Below, piece after piece: positions 35,134 to 43,555 of a stretch of DNA of 64,000 nt (position 1 is the first letter of the stretch; each line of letters opens with the position of its first letter). Position numbers and translations under genes: made by a program. Source of the stretch: an uncultured Acetatifactor sp. (GTDB lineage Bacteria; Bacillota; Clostridia; Lachnospirales; Lachnospiraceae); contig CAJTOJ010000007.1 of assembly GCA_910577665.1 (NCBI GenBank), positions 1-64,000 of the forward strand, read 5' to 3'. The notes under the pieces were generated by a model. It worked only from the letters and a program-made list of their open reading frames with translations. It did not search any database and was not told the DNA's origin.

Positions 35134-36540
35134 CTAATATGCATTTTTATTGACAAAACCTGTAAAAAAGGTCATAAAAATAATCTTTATATCAAACCAG
35201 AAAGTCCAATTTTCTATATAATAAAGATCATATTCAATCCGCTTCCTAATGGATGTGTCCCCCCTGAAGCCATTTACCTGTGCCCAGCCGGTCAGCCCCG
35301 GCCGCACCTGGTGCTTCACCATGTATCTGGGAATCTCTTCCTTGAACTTCTCTACAAACAGAGGCCGCTCCGGTCTCGGACCCACCAGGCTCATGTCCCC
35401 CTTCAAAATGTTGAACAACTGGGGCAGTTCGTCCAGGCTGGTCCTGCGCAGGAACTTCCCTATGCCAGTGACCCTGGGGTCATTCCGCACTGTCCAGGCC
35501 CTCTTCTCCTCTCTGGGAGACTGGATTTCCATGCTGCGGAATTTATACATATAAAAAGTCTTGTTGTGAAGCCCCACCCGCTCCTGCTTGAAGATCACAG
35601 GCCCTGGACTGCCAAGCTTCACCAGGATGGCCGACAGAGCCATAATGGGAGATGTGACCACTATGCCGAACAGGGAACCTGCTATGTCCACTGCCCGCTT
35701 GATGATCCTGTTTCCCGTATTGGTCAAAGGCACATAGCGGATGTTGATCACCGGCAGTCCCAGCAGGTCTTCCGTATAAGGTTTACTGGGTATCAAGCTG
35801 TTGTAATCCGGGATAAATTTGGTATGCACCCCGGATTTTTCACAGATCCCCACGATACTCCTCAAGTAGTCGTAATCTTCCAGCGGCAGGGTGATGGCGA
35901 TCTCATCCAGTTTGTTCTCCGGCAGGATCACCTCCAGATTCCCCAGACTACCCAGGACTTTTACCCCCTTATAAGTCGTGCCAGCCGGAATATGGTTGTC
36001 CAATATGCCACAGGCCACATATCCCCACTGGGGATTGTCCATCAGTCTGTCAATGTACTCCTCCGCCGCCCTGGAATATCCCACCAGCAGAATATGCTTC
36101 AGATTATATCCCTTGCTGCGGATGGTCCGAAGCCCCTTTCGCAGGAAGATCCTGAAACAAGAGGTGAAAAACACATTAAATGTGTAGAATATCACCATCA
36201 CGGACCGGGAATAGTTGATCTCCTTGATGATCATGTACAGGACAATGATCAAGGTCACAATGCCGATGGTGTTGGCCTTCACAATGCCGTAGATCTCGAA
36301 CCGCCGCCGTACCGTGCGCTTAGGCGCATACACACTGCACACATAGTACATCACCATGAAAATGGGTATGATAAATGCCAACAGTCTGAAATAGTCGCTG
36401 GCAGGCAGGACACCTGGGCCAGGCCCCTTGTTTAGGATATAAAACTTAAAAAAGTAGGCCAACATAAAGGACGCTGCTGTGATGGCAGCATCTATCATTA
36501 CCATTAATCGGTTGAAAACCTTCTGATTGTCCTTTATCAT
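35134..36540 (-). CDS. Polyprenyl-phosphate sugar-1-phosphate transferase (WbaP/CpsE-like)
   Basis: The 468-aa initiating transferase has five membrane segments in its first 280 residues, a central Rossmann-like region (HILLVGYSRAAEEYIDRLMD) and the C-terminal sugar-transferase catalytic domain (GPVIFKQERVG, KFRSME, RRTSLDELPQL, GPRPERP, PGLTGWAQVNG). It loads the first sugar phosphate on undecaprenyl phosphate. ATG 36540 is preferred (GGGTGG upstream), though GTG 36549 is in frame. It lies 15 bp upstream of the LCP gene, so they are co-transcribed. Confidence 0.93.
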   Translation of the reverse strand: MIKDNQKVFNRLMVMIDAAITAASFMLAYFFKFYILNKGPGPGVLPASDYFRLLAFIIPIFMVMYYVCSVYAPKRTVRRRFEIYGIVKANTIGIVTLIIVLYMIIKEINYSRSVMVIFYTFNVFFTSCFRIFLRKGLRTIRSKGYNLKHILLVGYSRAAEEYIDRLMDNPQWGYVACGILDNHIPAGTTYKGVKVLGSLGNLEVILPENKLDEIAITLPLEDYDYLRSIVGICEKSGVHTKFIPDYNSLIPSKPYTEDLLGLPVINIRYVPLTNTGNRIIKRAVDIAGSLFGIVVTSPIMALSAILVKLGSPGPVIFKQERVGLHNKTFYMYKFRSMEIQSPREEKRAWTVRNDPRVTGIGKFLRRTSLDELPQLFNILKGDMSLVGPRPERPLFVEKFKEEIPRYMVKHQVRPGLTGWAQVNGFRGDTSIRKRIEYDLYYIENWTFWFDIKIIFMTFFTGFVNKNAY

Positions 36541-36611
36541 ATGCGCCACCCGGAATATATTCTACAATATTATTATAAGGAGTACAACTTATAAATTTAT
36601 GAAGCTGTTTC

Positions 36612-37700
36612 TTAAGTTTTCTTAAGAATCCGAAGCACATTCAAATAAAGCTGTCCCTGGATCGCCATATAATTTCCAAGGAAGCGGAAACGGAAGCGGA
36701 CCTTTCTCTCCCTTCCCTCCTTGGAAAAAAGCTTCCCAAACCCTTTACCCAGACCCTGCAGGTATGTTTTCCCCATGCCTTTACGGCAGAAAAAAAGGAA
36801 CTTCACCACAAATCCTGCCACCAGAAAGGGCAGATTCCACAGCCATTGCAGCAAGGGCATATTCTTGCCCACCACATAGATATTGTTGGCAGAAGCAAGG
36901 GATGTCTTCCATGCATTGTAACGGGAACCACTGGAAGCACTGCCAAAATGCACCACTTCTGCAGAAGGCTCATAGAAATTCCTATACCCATGGATGCGCG
37001 CCCGCCAGCCCACGTCCAGGTCTTCCAGATAGGCAAAATGCGCCTCATCAAAATAGCCGATTTCCTCGAAAATCTTTTTCCGGTAGATGGCAGCGCCGCC
37101 GCAGGCAGAAAACACCTGGCAGGGCCGGTGGAACCGGGCCGCCGGCCTCCCCTTCCCCCTGGCATAAGCCCATCCCAGCACGCAATAGCGGTCCCCGCCG
37201 TCATCCATCCGCTCCGTGTCGTCCCACATAAGCATCCTTGCACTGACAGAAAAAGCCATCTCTTCTTTCTCGATGGCTTGATATAGCCCCTTCACAAATC
37301 CAGGGCGCACTTTGGTATCATTGTTCAGCAGGATTACATAGGGCGTGGACGCCCTGCGGATCCCCACATTCACTGCGTGGCAGAAGCCCGTATTCTCTGG
37401 CAGGGCTTCTACCTCCACCTCTGGAAAGGATTCTGACAGAAGGGCCAGGCTGCCATCCTCAGAGCCATTGTCTACAACCAGGACGCCGTAGAACGGCGTG
37501 CCTTCCTCCTGCTGCCGCAATGCCTCCAGGCAATCCCCAAGGAAACGGATACCGTTATAATTAGGGATTACAACCGTGACCTGCTCCATGCTGCCTGTTC
37601 CTGTCTTGTCCGCTCCTGCTTTTTCTGTTCCCACTTTTTTCGTTCCTGCTTTTTCTATTCCAGATTTTTCTGTTCCTCTTATCTTATTCTCCTGTTTCAT
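36612..37700 (-). CDS. Glycosyltransferase family 2 with N-terminal pentapeptide repeat
   Basis: The 362-aa protein has a GT-A domain from residue 39 (VTVVIPNYNGIRFLGDCLEA, LLNNDTKV, YLEDLDVGWRARIHG) typical of GT2 rhamnosyl/galactofuranosyl-type enzymes. A C-terminal hydrophobic stretch (WNLPFLVAGFVVKFLFF) may bind the membrane. Unusually, residues 9-33 are five tandem pentapeptides of the form G-x-x-K-x, encoded by a 15-bp tandem repeat. ATG 37700 has GGGAG upstream; an internal ATG at codon 38 would give a conventional enzyme. Confidence 0.88.
   Translation of the reverse strand: MKQENKIRGTEKSGIEKAGTKKVGTEKAGADKTGTGSMEQVTVVIPNYNGIRFLGDCLEALRQQEEGTPFYGVLVVDNGSEDGSLALLSESFPEVEVEALPENTGFCHAVNVGIRRASTPYVILLNNDTKVRPGFVKGLYQAIEKEEMAFSVSARMLMWDDTERMDDGGDRYCVLGWAYARGKGRPAARFHRPCQVFSACGGAAIYRKKIFEEIGYFDEAHFAYLEDLDVGWRARIHGYRNFYEPSAEVVHFGSASSGSRYNAWKTSLASANNIYVVGKNMPLLQWLWNLPFLVAGFVVKFLFFCRKGMGKTYLQGLGKGFGKLFSKEGRERKVRFRFRFLGNYMAIQGQLYLNVLRILKKT
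37602..37676. repeat. 15-bp tandem repeat, five units, in a glycosyltransferase gene
   Basis: Five consecutive 15-bp units encode GTEKS, GIEKA, GTKKV, GTEKA and GADKT. Unit number can change without breaking the frame. Confidence 0.75.
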
Positions 37701-37736
37701 TGCCGGTACTCCCGCTGTTTCCTTACATCTGCACGC

Positions 37737-39101
37737 CTAATGCCTCGTCCTTCCCTTTGCGTCCTGTAGGTCAGGAAGATAGAGGAGCTTGTATCCCCTC
37801 TTCCGGATGGCAGCGGACAGTGCAAGGCTGGCTGCCTTCCAGTCACAATCCTCTGGCAGGGTGGACGTGTCGAAGATTCCCTGTTCCCTGTCTGTCCGGT
37901 ACGGCACTCCTACCACCTGCCTGAACAACTCCCTGCACTCTTCCCGCACCTGTATGCAGCGGATATCCAGCGCTTCTGCGTCCTGAGACAATGCCGCCCT
38001 GTGCAGATGTCCACTGTAAGCTTCGGGAAGCCCCGCATAATACAACTCCCCCTGACAGGACATCCGCCCGCCCACGATCCGTCCCCGCTCCAGGATCCTG
38101 CCCCCCACAGCGCCCAGATCTGTCCTGGATGCGAAGATGTCCCCCTCATACCGAAGGCCATAGAAGCCCAGATGCTTCATGGGAAACACCCGTGCCTTCC
38201 AGCCCTGCCTGTCCACAAAATCCTGTACGGCACGGCCCCCTGCCTCATAGGCATACTGTTTGCTGGCGGGATTCTCTGCCGTGGAACCGGCATGGCATCT
38301 CCAGTGGTAGAGAATTCTGGGAACATGTACGATCTGACGTTCATTCGCAAGTAGTCTTTCTGCGGCCCGCAGCACCAGATCATAATCCTGTGCCCCGTCA
38401 TACGCCTGCCTAAAGCCCAGTTCCTGGATCAACTCCCGTCTCATCACAAGGAAATGACAGATATAATTATTGCACAGCAACAGATCCAGGTTGAAGTCCT
38501 CTTTGTCATTTGGCTCAAAAAAAAGAGACCTGTCCCCATTGCACTTATCCTCATCGGAATAGAGAAACCCAGGCTCCACTCCTTCCCTGCGCCTGGCCAG
38601 GATGGCCTGGGCCATGTGGTGCAGGGAGTCTTTTGTCAATACGTCATCGTGATCCAGAAGTCCTACGTATGTCCCCTTTGCATAGGCGATCCCGGCATTG
38701 GTATTCCCGGCGATCCCGGCATTGGATTCCAGGCGGCAATAGCGGATGCGTTCGTCCCCCCAGCGCCTGACCACCTGCTCCACGCTGTTGTCCGGCGTGG
38801 CATCTGCCAGGATCAGTTCCCAGTGCGGATAAGTCTGGGAAAGCAGGGATTCCACCAGTTCCTCCAGGAACCTCTCCTCAGTCCGGTAGGCGGGAACCAC
38901 AATACTAAAGGTAACAGGCTCCTGTAGTTTCCACTCCTGCCTCTGGGATTCCAGCTCCTGTGCTTCTGGCGGCACATAGCAGTAAGGGGCCTTCCTGCCT
39001 TCCTCCAGCCGCTCCCTTGCCGCATACCAGGTGTTTTTCACACCATTGCGCTTCAAGTAATATACCGCTTTTTTCAGATTTGAAATGCTGATCATACCCA
39101 T
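37737..39101 (-). CDS. Glycosyltransferase family 2
   Basis: The 454-aa protein has an N-terminal helical segment of about 60 residues and a GT-A domain starting VTFSIVVPAYRTEERFLEELV, with GLLDHDDVL as the DxD region, YSDEDKCNG and the acceptor-side NYICHFLVMRR. The same segment order appears in the larger 698-aa enzyme nearby, so the two are related. ATG 39101 has AGGTG upstream; the third codon is also ATG. Confidence 0.88.
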   Translation of the reverse strand: MGMISISNLKKAVYYLKRNGVKNTWYAARERLEEGRKAPYCYVPPEAQELESQRQEWKLQEPVTFSIVVPAYRTEERFLEELVESLLSQTYPHWELILADATPDNSVEQVVRRWGDERIRYCRLESNAGIAGNTNAGIAYAKGTYVGLLDHDDVLTKDSLHHMAQAILARRREGVEPGFLYSDEDKCNGDRSLFFEPNDKEDFNLDLLLCNNYICHFLVMRRELIQELGFRQAYDGAQDYDLVLRAAERLLANERQIVHVPRILYHWRCHAGSTAENPASKQYAYEAGGRAVQDFVDRQGWKARVFPMKHLGFYGLRYEGDIFASRTDLGAVGGRILERGRIVGGRMSCQGELYYAGLPEAYSGHLHRAALSQDAEALDIRCIQVREECRELFRQVVGVPYRTDREQGIFDTSTLPEDCDWKAASLALSAAIRKRGYKLLYLPDLQDAKGRTRH

Positions 39102-39229
39102 GGCCCGTCACCTGCCTTTCTTGTCCTGTGCCCACAAGGCCTGCTGCCAATTCCACACATATACCACATACCATCTGCACTTCCCTGGCCATATGCCCAC
39201 CAGTAACTGCAAATGCCAATACAGGAAAG

Positions 39230-39269
39230 ATTCCCTACCCGGCCTCCGTTCCTGGCCAGGTAGGGAATT
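39230..39269 (-). terminator. Hairpin after the phosphohexomutase gene
   Basis: ATTCCCTACC (39230-39239) pairs with GGTAGGGAAT (39259-39268), with an additional inner GGCC/GGCC pair. A weak T-rich stretch follows on the minus strand. Confidence 0.6.
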
Positions 39270-39330
39270 CACGCGTTTTTCCATTTCCTCTCGCAGCGCC
39301 CCATGTGGCAGCCCTGCAATTGTGATGGCC

Positions 39331-41052
39331 CTACAGCACTGCCTTCAGATCTTCTGTCAGTTGTGCCAGCCTGGCCTGGGCATCCTCAATACTGGAGCCT
39401 TTCACGCCCATGTAGAACTTGATCTTCGGCTCGGTGCCGGAAGGACGGGCACAGCACCATTCATCGTCCGGCAATTCGAAATAGAGTACGTTGGACTTCG
39501 GAAGGCCAGTCTTACCTTCTTCCCCTGTGGCCATGTCGATCAGCCTGTCTGTCTGGTAATCCCTGAACTTCAGAACTTTCCTGTCTCCGAAAGCCTTAGG
39601 CGGATTCTGGCGCAGCTTATCCATAATCTCTGCGATCTGCCTGGAACCATCTATTCCCTTTAAGGTAATGGTGTACTGGCTCTCCTTGTAATATCCATAT
39701 TTCTCATACACATCCAGCATCATATCCCACAGGGTCTTGCCGTGCTTCTTGCAGAAAGCCGCCACCTCGCACAGACACATCACTGCCACAATGGCATCCT
39801 TGTCCCTGGCATGGGTTCCCGCCAGACATCCATAGCTCTCTTCCAGACCAAACACATAATGGTTGCTACCTGTCTGCTCAAAACGCTTGATCTGCTCGCC
39901 GATGAACTTAAATCCTGTGAGCACCTCGATCAGCTTCACGTTGTAGGCCGCCGTGATGGGCCTTGTCATGTTGGTAGTCACAATGGTGGTCACCAGGGCT
40001 GGATTCTCCGGCATGGTGCCTGTGGCGGTCTTCTCCCTGAGAATATACTCTGCGATCAGCATACCGGACATATTGCCCGTGAAGGGTACATACTCGCCCG
40101 TCCTGGTATCCTTGGCGTACACGCCAAGCCGATCGGCATCCGGATCTGTGGCCAGCACAATGTCCGCATCCTTCTCTTTTGCCAGACGCAGGGCATAGGT
40201 AAAGGCTTTGGGATCCTCGGGATTGGGATACTCCAATGTGGTAAAGTTGGGATCCGGGTTCTCCTGCTCCGGAACCACATACACATGCTTGAAGCCCAGT
40301 TCCGAAAGGATACGCCTTGCAGGAACATTGCCTGTGCCGCAGAGAGGCGTATATACAATCTTAATATCATCAGCCACTTGTGCGATCACTTCGGGATGGA
40401 TGATCTGCTTTTTCAGCTCTGCCATGTAAGCATCATCGATCTCCTTGCCGATCACCTGGTACAGACCTTTTTCCATGGCTTCTGCCTTATCCATGGTCTT
40501 CACGGTATGATAATCCTTGATCGCCTGTACTTCCTCTATGATCTGCTTGTCGAAAGGCGCTGTCACCTGTGCGCCGTCCTCCCAGTACACTTTATAGCCG
40601 TTGTACTCTGGCGGGTTGTGGCTCGCCGTGACCACAATACCTGCGGTGCAGCCCAGGGTACGCAGCGCAAAGGAAAGTTCCGGCGTAGGCCTCAGAGAAT
40701 CAAACACATAGGCCTTGATGCCATTGGCTGCCAGACACTGTGCCGCCACATCGGCAAATTCCGGGGACATGCGCCTGGAGTCATAGGCGATGGCCACACC
40801 CTTGTCCTGAGTGCCCTGCTTTAAGATAAAGTTCGCAAGCCCCTGTGTGGCCTTGCGGACAGTATACAGGTTCATCCGGTTGGTTCCTGCCCCAATGATG
40901 CCCCGCAGACCGCCGGTGCCGAACTCCAGTTCCTTGTAGAAACGGTCTTCGATCTCCCCCTGGTTGTCCTTAATGGCCAACAGTTCGTTCTTGGTCTCCT
41001 GGTCGAAATAGTCGTCTTCCAGCCAGAAATTGAATTCCTCCATAAAGCTCAT
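39331..41052 (-). CDS. Phosphoglucomutase/phosphomannomutase
   Basis: The 573-aa enzyme interconverts hexose-1- and 6-phosphates. It has the phosphoserine loop TASHNPPEYNGYK (Ser144), the metal loop DPDADRLG, the sugar-binding GLEESYG and the phosphate-binding RPSGTEPKIKFY. It belongs to the roughly 570-aa PgcA-type group and feeds NDP-sugar synthesis (for example RfbA). ATG 41052 has AGGAGGG upstream. Confidence 0.95.
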   Translation of the reverse strand: MSFMEEFNFWLEDDYFDQETKNELLAIKDNQGEIEDRFYKELEFGTGGLRGIIGAGTNRMNLYTVRKATQGLANFILKQGTQDKGVAIAYDSRRMSPEFADVAAQCLAANGIKAYVFDSLRPTPELSFALRTLGCTAGIVVTASHNPPEYNGYKVYWEDGAQVTAPFDKQIIEEVQAIKDYHTVKTMDKAEAMEKGLYQVIGKEIDDAYMAELKKQIIHPEVIAQVADDIKIVYTPLCGTGNVPARRILSELGFKHVYVVPEQENPDPNFTTLEYPNPEDPKAFTYALRLAKEKDADIVLATDPDADRLGVYAKDTRTGEYVPFTGNMSGMLIAEYILREKTATGTMPENPALVTTIVTTNMTRPITAAYNVKLIEVLTGFKFIGEQIKRFEQTGSNHYVFGLEESYGCLAGTHARDKDAIVAVMCLCEVAAFCKKHGKTLWDMMLDVYEKYGYYKESQYTITLKGIDGSRQIAEIMDKLRQNPPKAFGDRKVLKFRDYQTDRLIDMATGEEGKTGLPKSNVLYFELPDDEWCCARPSGTEPKIKFYMGVKGSSIEDAQARLAQLTEDLKAVL

Positions 41053-41212
41053 CTCTAACCCTCCTGTTTTTTTGCAATTGCAGACATTACCGGCCACCGG
41101 AATCCCGGCTGCCGAACACTGCCTGCCCCAACATGAAACCATTTTACCATATTATTCCCAGTTTTAAAAGAGAAGCCATGCATTTTCACATCCATCTGTT
41201 AAATCCGGGTTG

Positions 41213-41360
41213 CTGCTCACTCCGTTCACAGTAACAGATGCGCACAAAATGAGCACAGAACGCGCATTTTGGCGCACGCAGTCTCGGGTTTTTATGCAAA
41301 ACGCGCATAAAAACGCCTCGCGTTATTGACGAGTGAACAGTAACAAACACGAGTTACTGC
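41213..41360. repeat. Dispersed two-hairpin repeat, copy 3
   Basis: Hairpin A: GCGC-A-CAAAATG (41240-41251) pairs with CATTTTG-GCGC (41265-41275). Linker: ACGCAGTCTCGG. Hairpin B: GTTTTTATGC (41288-41297) pairs perfectly with GCATAAAAAC (41305-41314). Flanking GCTCACTCCGTTCACAGTAA is also found in copy 4. It lies between the 698-aa glycosyltransferase gene and the phosphohexomutase gene. Confidence 0.7.
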
Positions 41361-43457
41361 TCATATTTTTAGGGAGAAGTCACTCCGGTCCAGCGAAAAA
41401 TTCGGATTGTAATAGGGATCCCCTTCTGCCAGTTCCTTCTTCCATCTCTCCCGGAATCTGGCAGACTCCCTGTTATAGCGCTCCGCCTTCTCCCCTGTAT
41501 CATCCAGTCCCCTGGACACGGACTCATAGTGATACAGTTCCGCAAAGGGCGTGAACACATTAAGCAGCCCCCTATTCCTTAGCCGAAGGCAAAAATCCAC
41601 ATCATTTAAGGAAATGGCAAAGTCCTCGTCCAGTCCCTTCTCTTCCAGGAACAGGCTTCTCTTCACCATCAGGCAGGCCCCTGTGACCGCAGATACATTC
41701 TGGGCATAGCAGAGACGTCCCATGTAGCCCAGATTCTGCCTGTGCTGTCTGTAATGGGAATGCCCTGCCGTCCTGTGGGCGCCCAGGCCGATGACCACGC
41801 CAGCGTGCTGAATGGTCTTGTCCCCGTAGTAGAGCTTTGCCCCCACGGCGCCTACATCCCGGCGCTGGGCATACATTAGCAGTTCCTCCATCCAGTTGAC
41901 CGTGATCACTTCCGTGTCGTTGTTCAGCAACAACAGATATTCTCCTGTGGCATATTTTGCCCCAAGGTTATTCACGGCGGAATAATTGAATTCCCCTCTG
42001 TAGGTTACAATGCCGATTCTGAGAGAACCATTTCTTAGATTTCCTGCTGCCGCATTTTCCAGAATCTTGCCGTCTTTTCCATTTTCGTTCCATAAGATGC
42101 CGCCGTCATGGACGTTCTGTACAGTTTTTGCATCTCTCTTTTCAGTCTGTCCCTCATATGCATACCCCAGAAGCTCTGCATAATAATCCTTAATCTCCTG
42201 GGTAGTACTATTGTTCTCCACAATGATAATCTCATAATTGTCGTAAGTAGACTTTTCCAGGATAGAGCTGATGCATCTGCGCAGATCCCCTGCATGATCC
42301 TTGTTGGCTATGAGGATGGAGATCTTTGGTGTCCCTTCAATTTTATAGCGGATGCGGAAGATGGTCTCAAAAGCCCTGGTGCTCTCGATCTGGAAATGGT
42401 CATAGCCATGTCCCCGCAGGTGCTCCGCCACAGCCCCCCTGGCCGCCTGGATGGCGTATGGTTTGGCAGAGATACCGGAAGCCACGCTGCCCGAATGGCT
42501 TCTCCAGTAGTACATCAGCCGGGGCACATGAACGATTGTCCGGGCATTGTCCGTAAGACGGAGTATCATATCGTGATCCTGGCTACCGTCATATTTGGTG
42601 CGGAACAACTCGTCTCCCTCCAGAAGAGATCTCTTGAACACGCTGAAATGACAGATATAATTGTTGGCCCGCAGGTTGTCCGGGGCGAAATCCGGCTTGA
42701 AATGCATGGTCAGCATCTTGTTGATGTCGCCGCTTTTAAAAGTAGTCTCATCACAGTACAGATAGTCTGCATCCTTCTCATTAATAGCTTTCACATACTC
42801 GTAGAGCACACTGGGATGGAGGATGTCATCCTGGTCCAGCAGCCCAAGATATTCCCCTGTGGCCATCTGCACGCAGGCATTGGTATTCCCCGCAATACCG
42901 CCGTTTTTCTCCAGGTGCCTGTAGACAATCCGGCCGCCGGAGCGAGCCGCATACTCCTTACAGATCTCCCCGATATAGCTGTGTGCTTCGTCCGAGCCAT
43001 CCGCCAGACAAAGTTCCCAGTTCCCATAGGTCTGGTTCATGACAGAGTCCAGCATTTCTATCTGGAATTGTCTGGGATTGTTCCAGAGGGGTACCAGGAT
43101 ACTGATCTTCACCATTCTGGGGAATACAGTCTCCCGCTCCTTCTCGATCTGACAAGGCTCTGGAAAACTCTCTGTGCCAAACTGCCGCATAGCCGCCCTC
43201 TCCCGCTTCTTATAGGCCAGCTTCTGAAGGATTCCCCTGGGTCCCCCACAGTTTTTCAGCCTGTCTTTCTGACGGATGAGCCAGTGCATACAGTTCCTTG
43301 CAGGCTTTGCCACCTTCCACAGGGGATTGCCCTTGATGCGGTTCAGCTTCCACTCCAGTTCCTCATTCCTGGCTTCCAGGTCTGCAATCCTGGCGGCCAG
43401 GTCTGCACATTTGAGATGCTCCTGTTCATAAGCTTCCCTGTAGTCCTTCTGCTCCAT
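41361..43457 (-). CDS. Large glycosyltransferase with N-terminal coiled coil and two GT2 domains
   Basis: The 698-aa protein has a coiled-coil start (residues 1-45: heptad-rich ADLAARIADLEARNEELEWK), then a first GT-A domain (ISILVPLWNNPRQF; GLLDQDDILH; DETTFKSGD) and a second (ISILIANKDHAGDLRRCISS; LLLNNDTEVI; LNDVDFCLRLR). Tandem GT2 proteins of this kind build repeating units in rhamnose-rich or similar surface polymers. Both domains retain their Asp-rich donor sites. ATG 43457 has AAGGAG upstream. A dispersed repeat copy follows the stop. Confidence 0.88.
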   Translation of the reverse strand: MEQKDYREAYEQEHLKCADLAARIADLEARNEELEWKLNRIKGNPLWKVAKPARNCMHWLIRQKDRLKNCGGPRGILQKLAYKKRERAAMRQFGTESFPEPCQIEKERETVFPRMVKISILVPLWNNPRQFQIEMLDSVMNQTYGNWELCLADGSDEAHSYIGEICKEYAARSGGRIVYRHLEKNGGIAGNTNACVQMATGEYLGLLDQDDILHPSVLYEYVKAINEKDADYLYCDETTFKSGDINKMLTMHFKPDFAPDNLRANNYICHFSVFKRSLLEGDELFRTKYDGSQDHDMILRLTDNARTIVHVPRLMYYWRSHSGSVASGISAKPYAIQAARGAVAEHLRGHGYDHFQIESTRAFETIFRIRYKIEGTPKISILIANKDHAGDLRRCISSILEKSTYDNYEIIIVENNSTTQEIKDYYAELLGYAYEGQTEKRDAKTVQNVHDGGILWNENGKDGKILENAAAGNLRNGSLRIGIVTYRGEFNYSAVNNLGAKYATGEYLLLLNNDTEVITVNWMEELLMYAQRRDVGAVGAKLYYGDKTIQHAGVVIGLGAHRTAGHSHYRQHRQNLGYMGRLCYAQNVSAVTGACLMVKRSLFLEEKGLDEDFAISLNDVDFCLRLRNRGLLNVFTPFAELYHYESVSRGLDDTGEKAERYNRESARFRERWKKELAEGDPYYNPNFSLDRSDFSLKI

Positions 43458-43555
43458 CTGTATACTCCTTATGTGCTTTCCTTTTCCAGGTGATTTCATT
43501 CCATATCACACCCACACCACTGACAGGCCTTTCAGCTGCCTGGCTGACGTGTACA

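Noticed and set aside
34867..36435. Long open frame on the plus strand opposite the LCP and sugar transferase genes
   Set aside because: Composition is that of an antisense shadow. It has no ribosome site and overlaps two well-supported genes.
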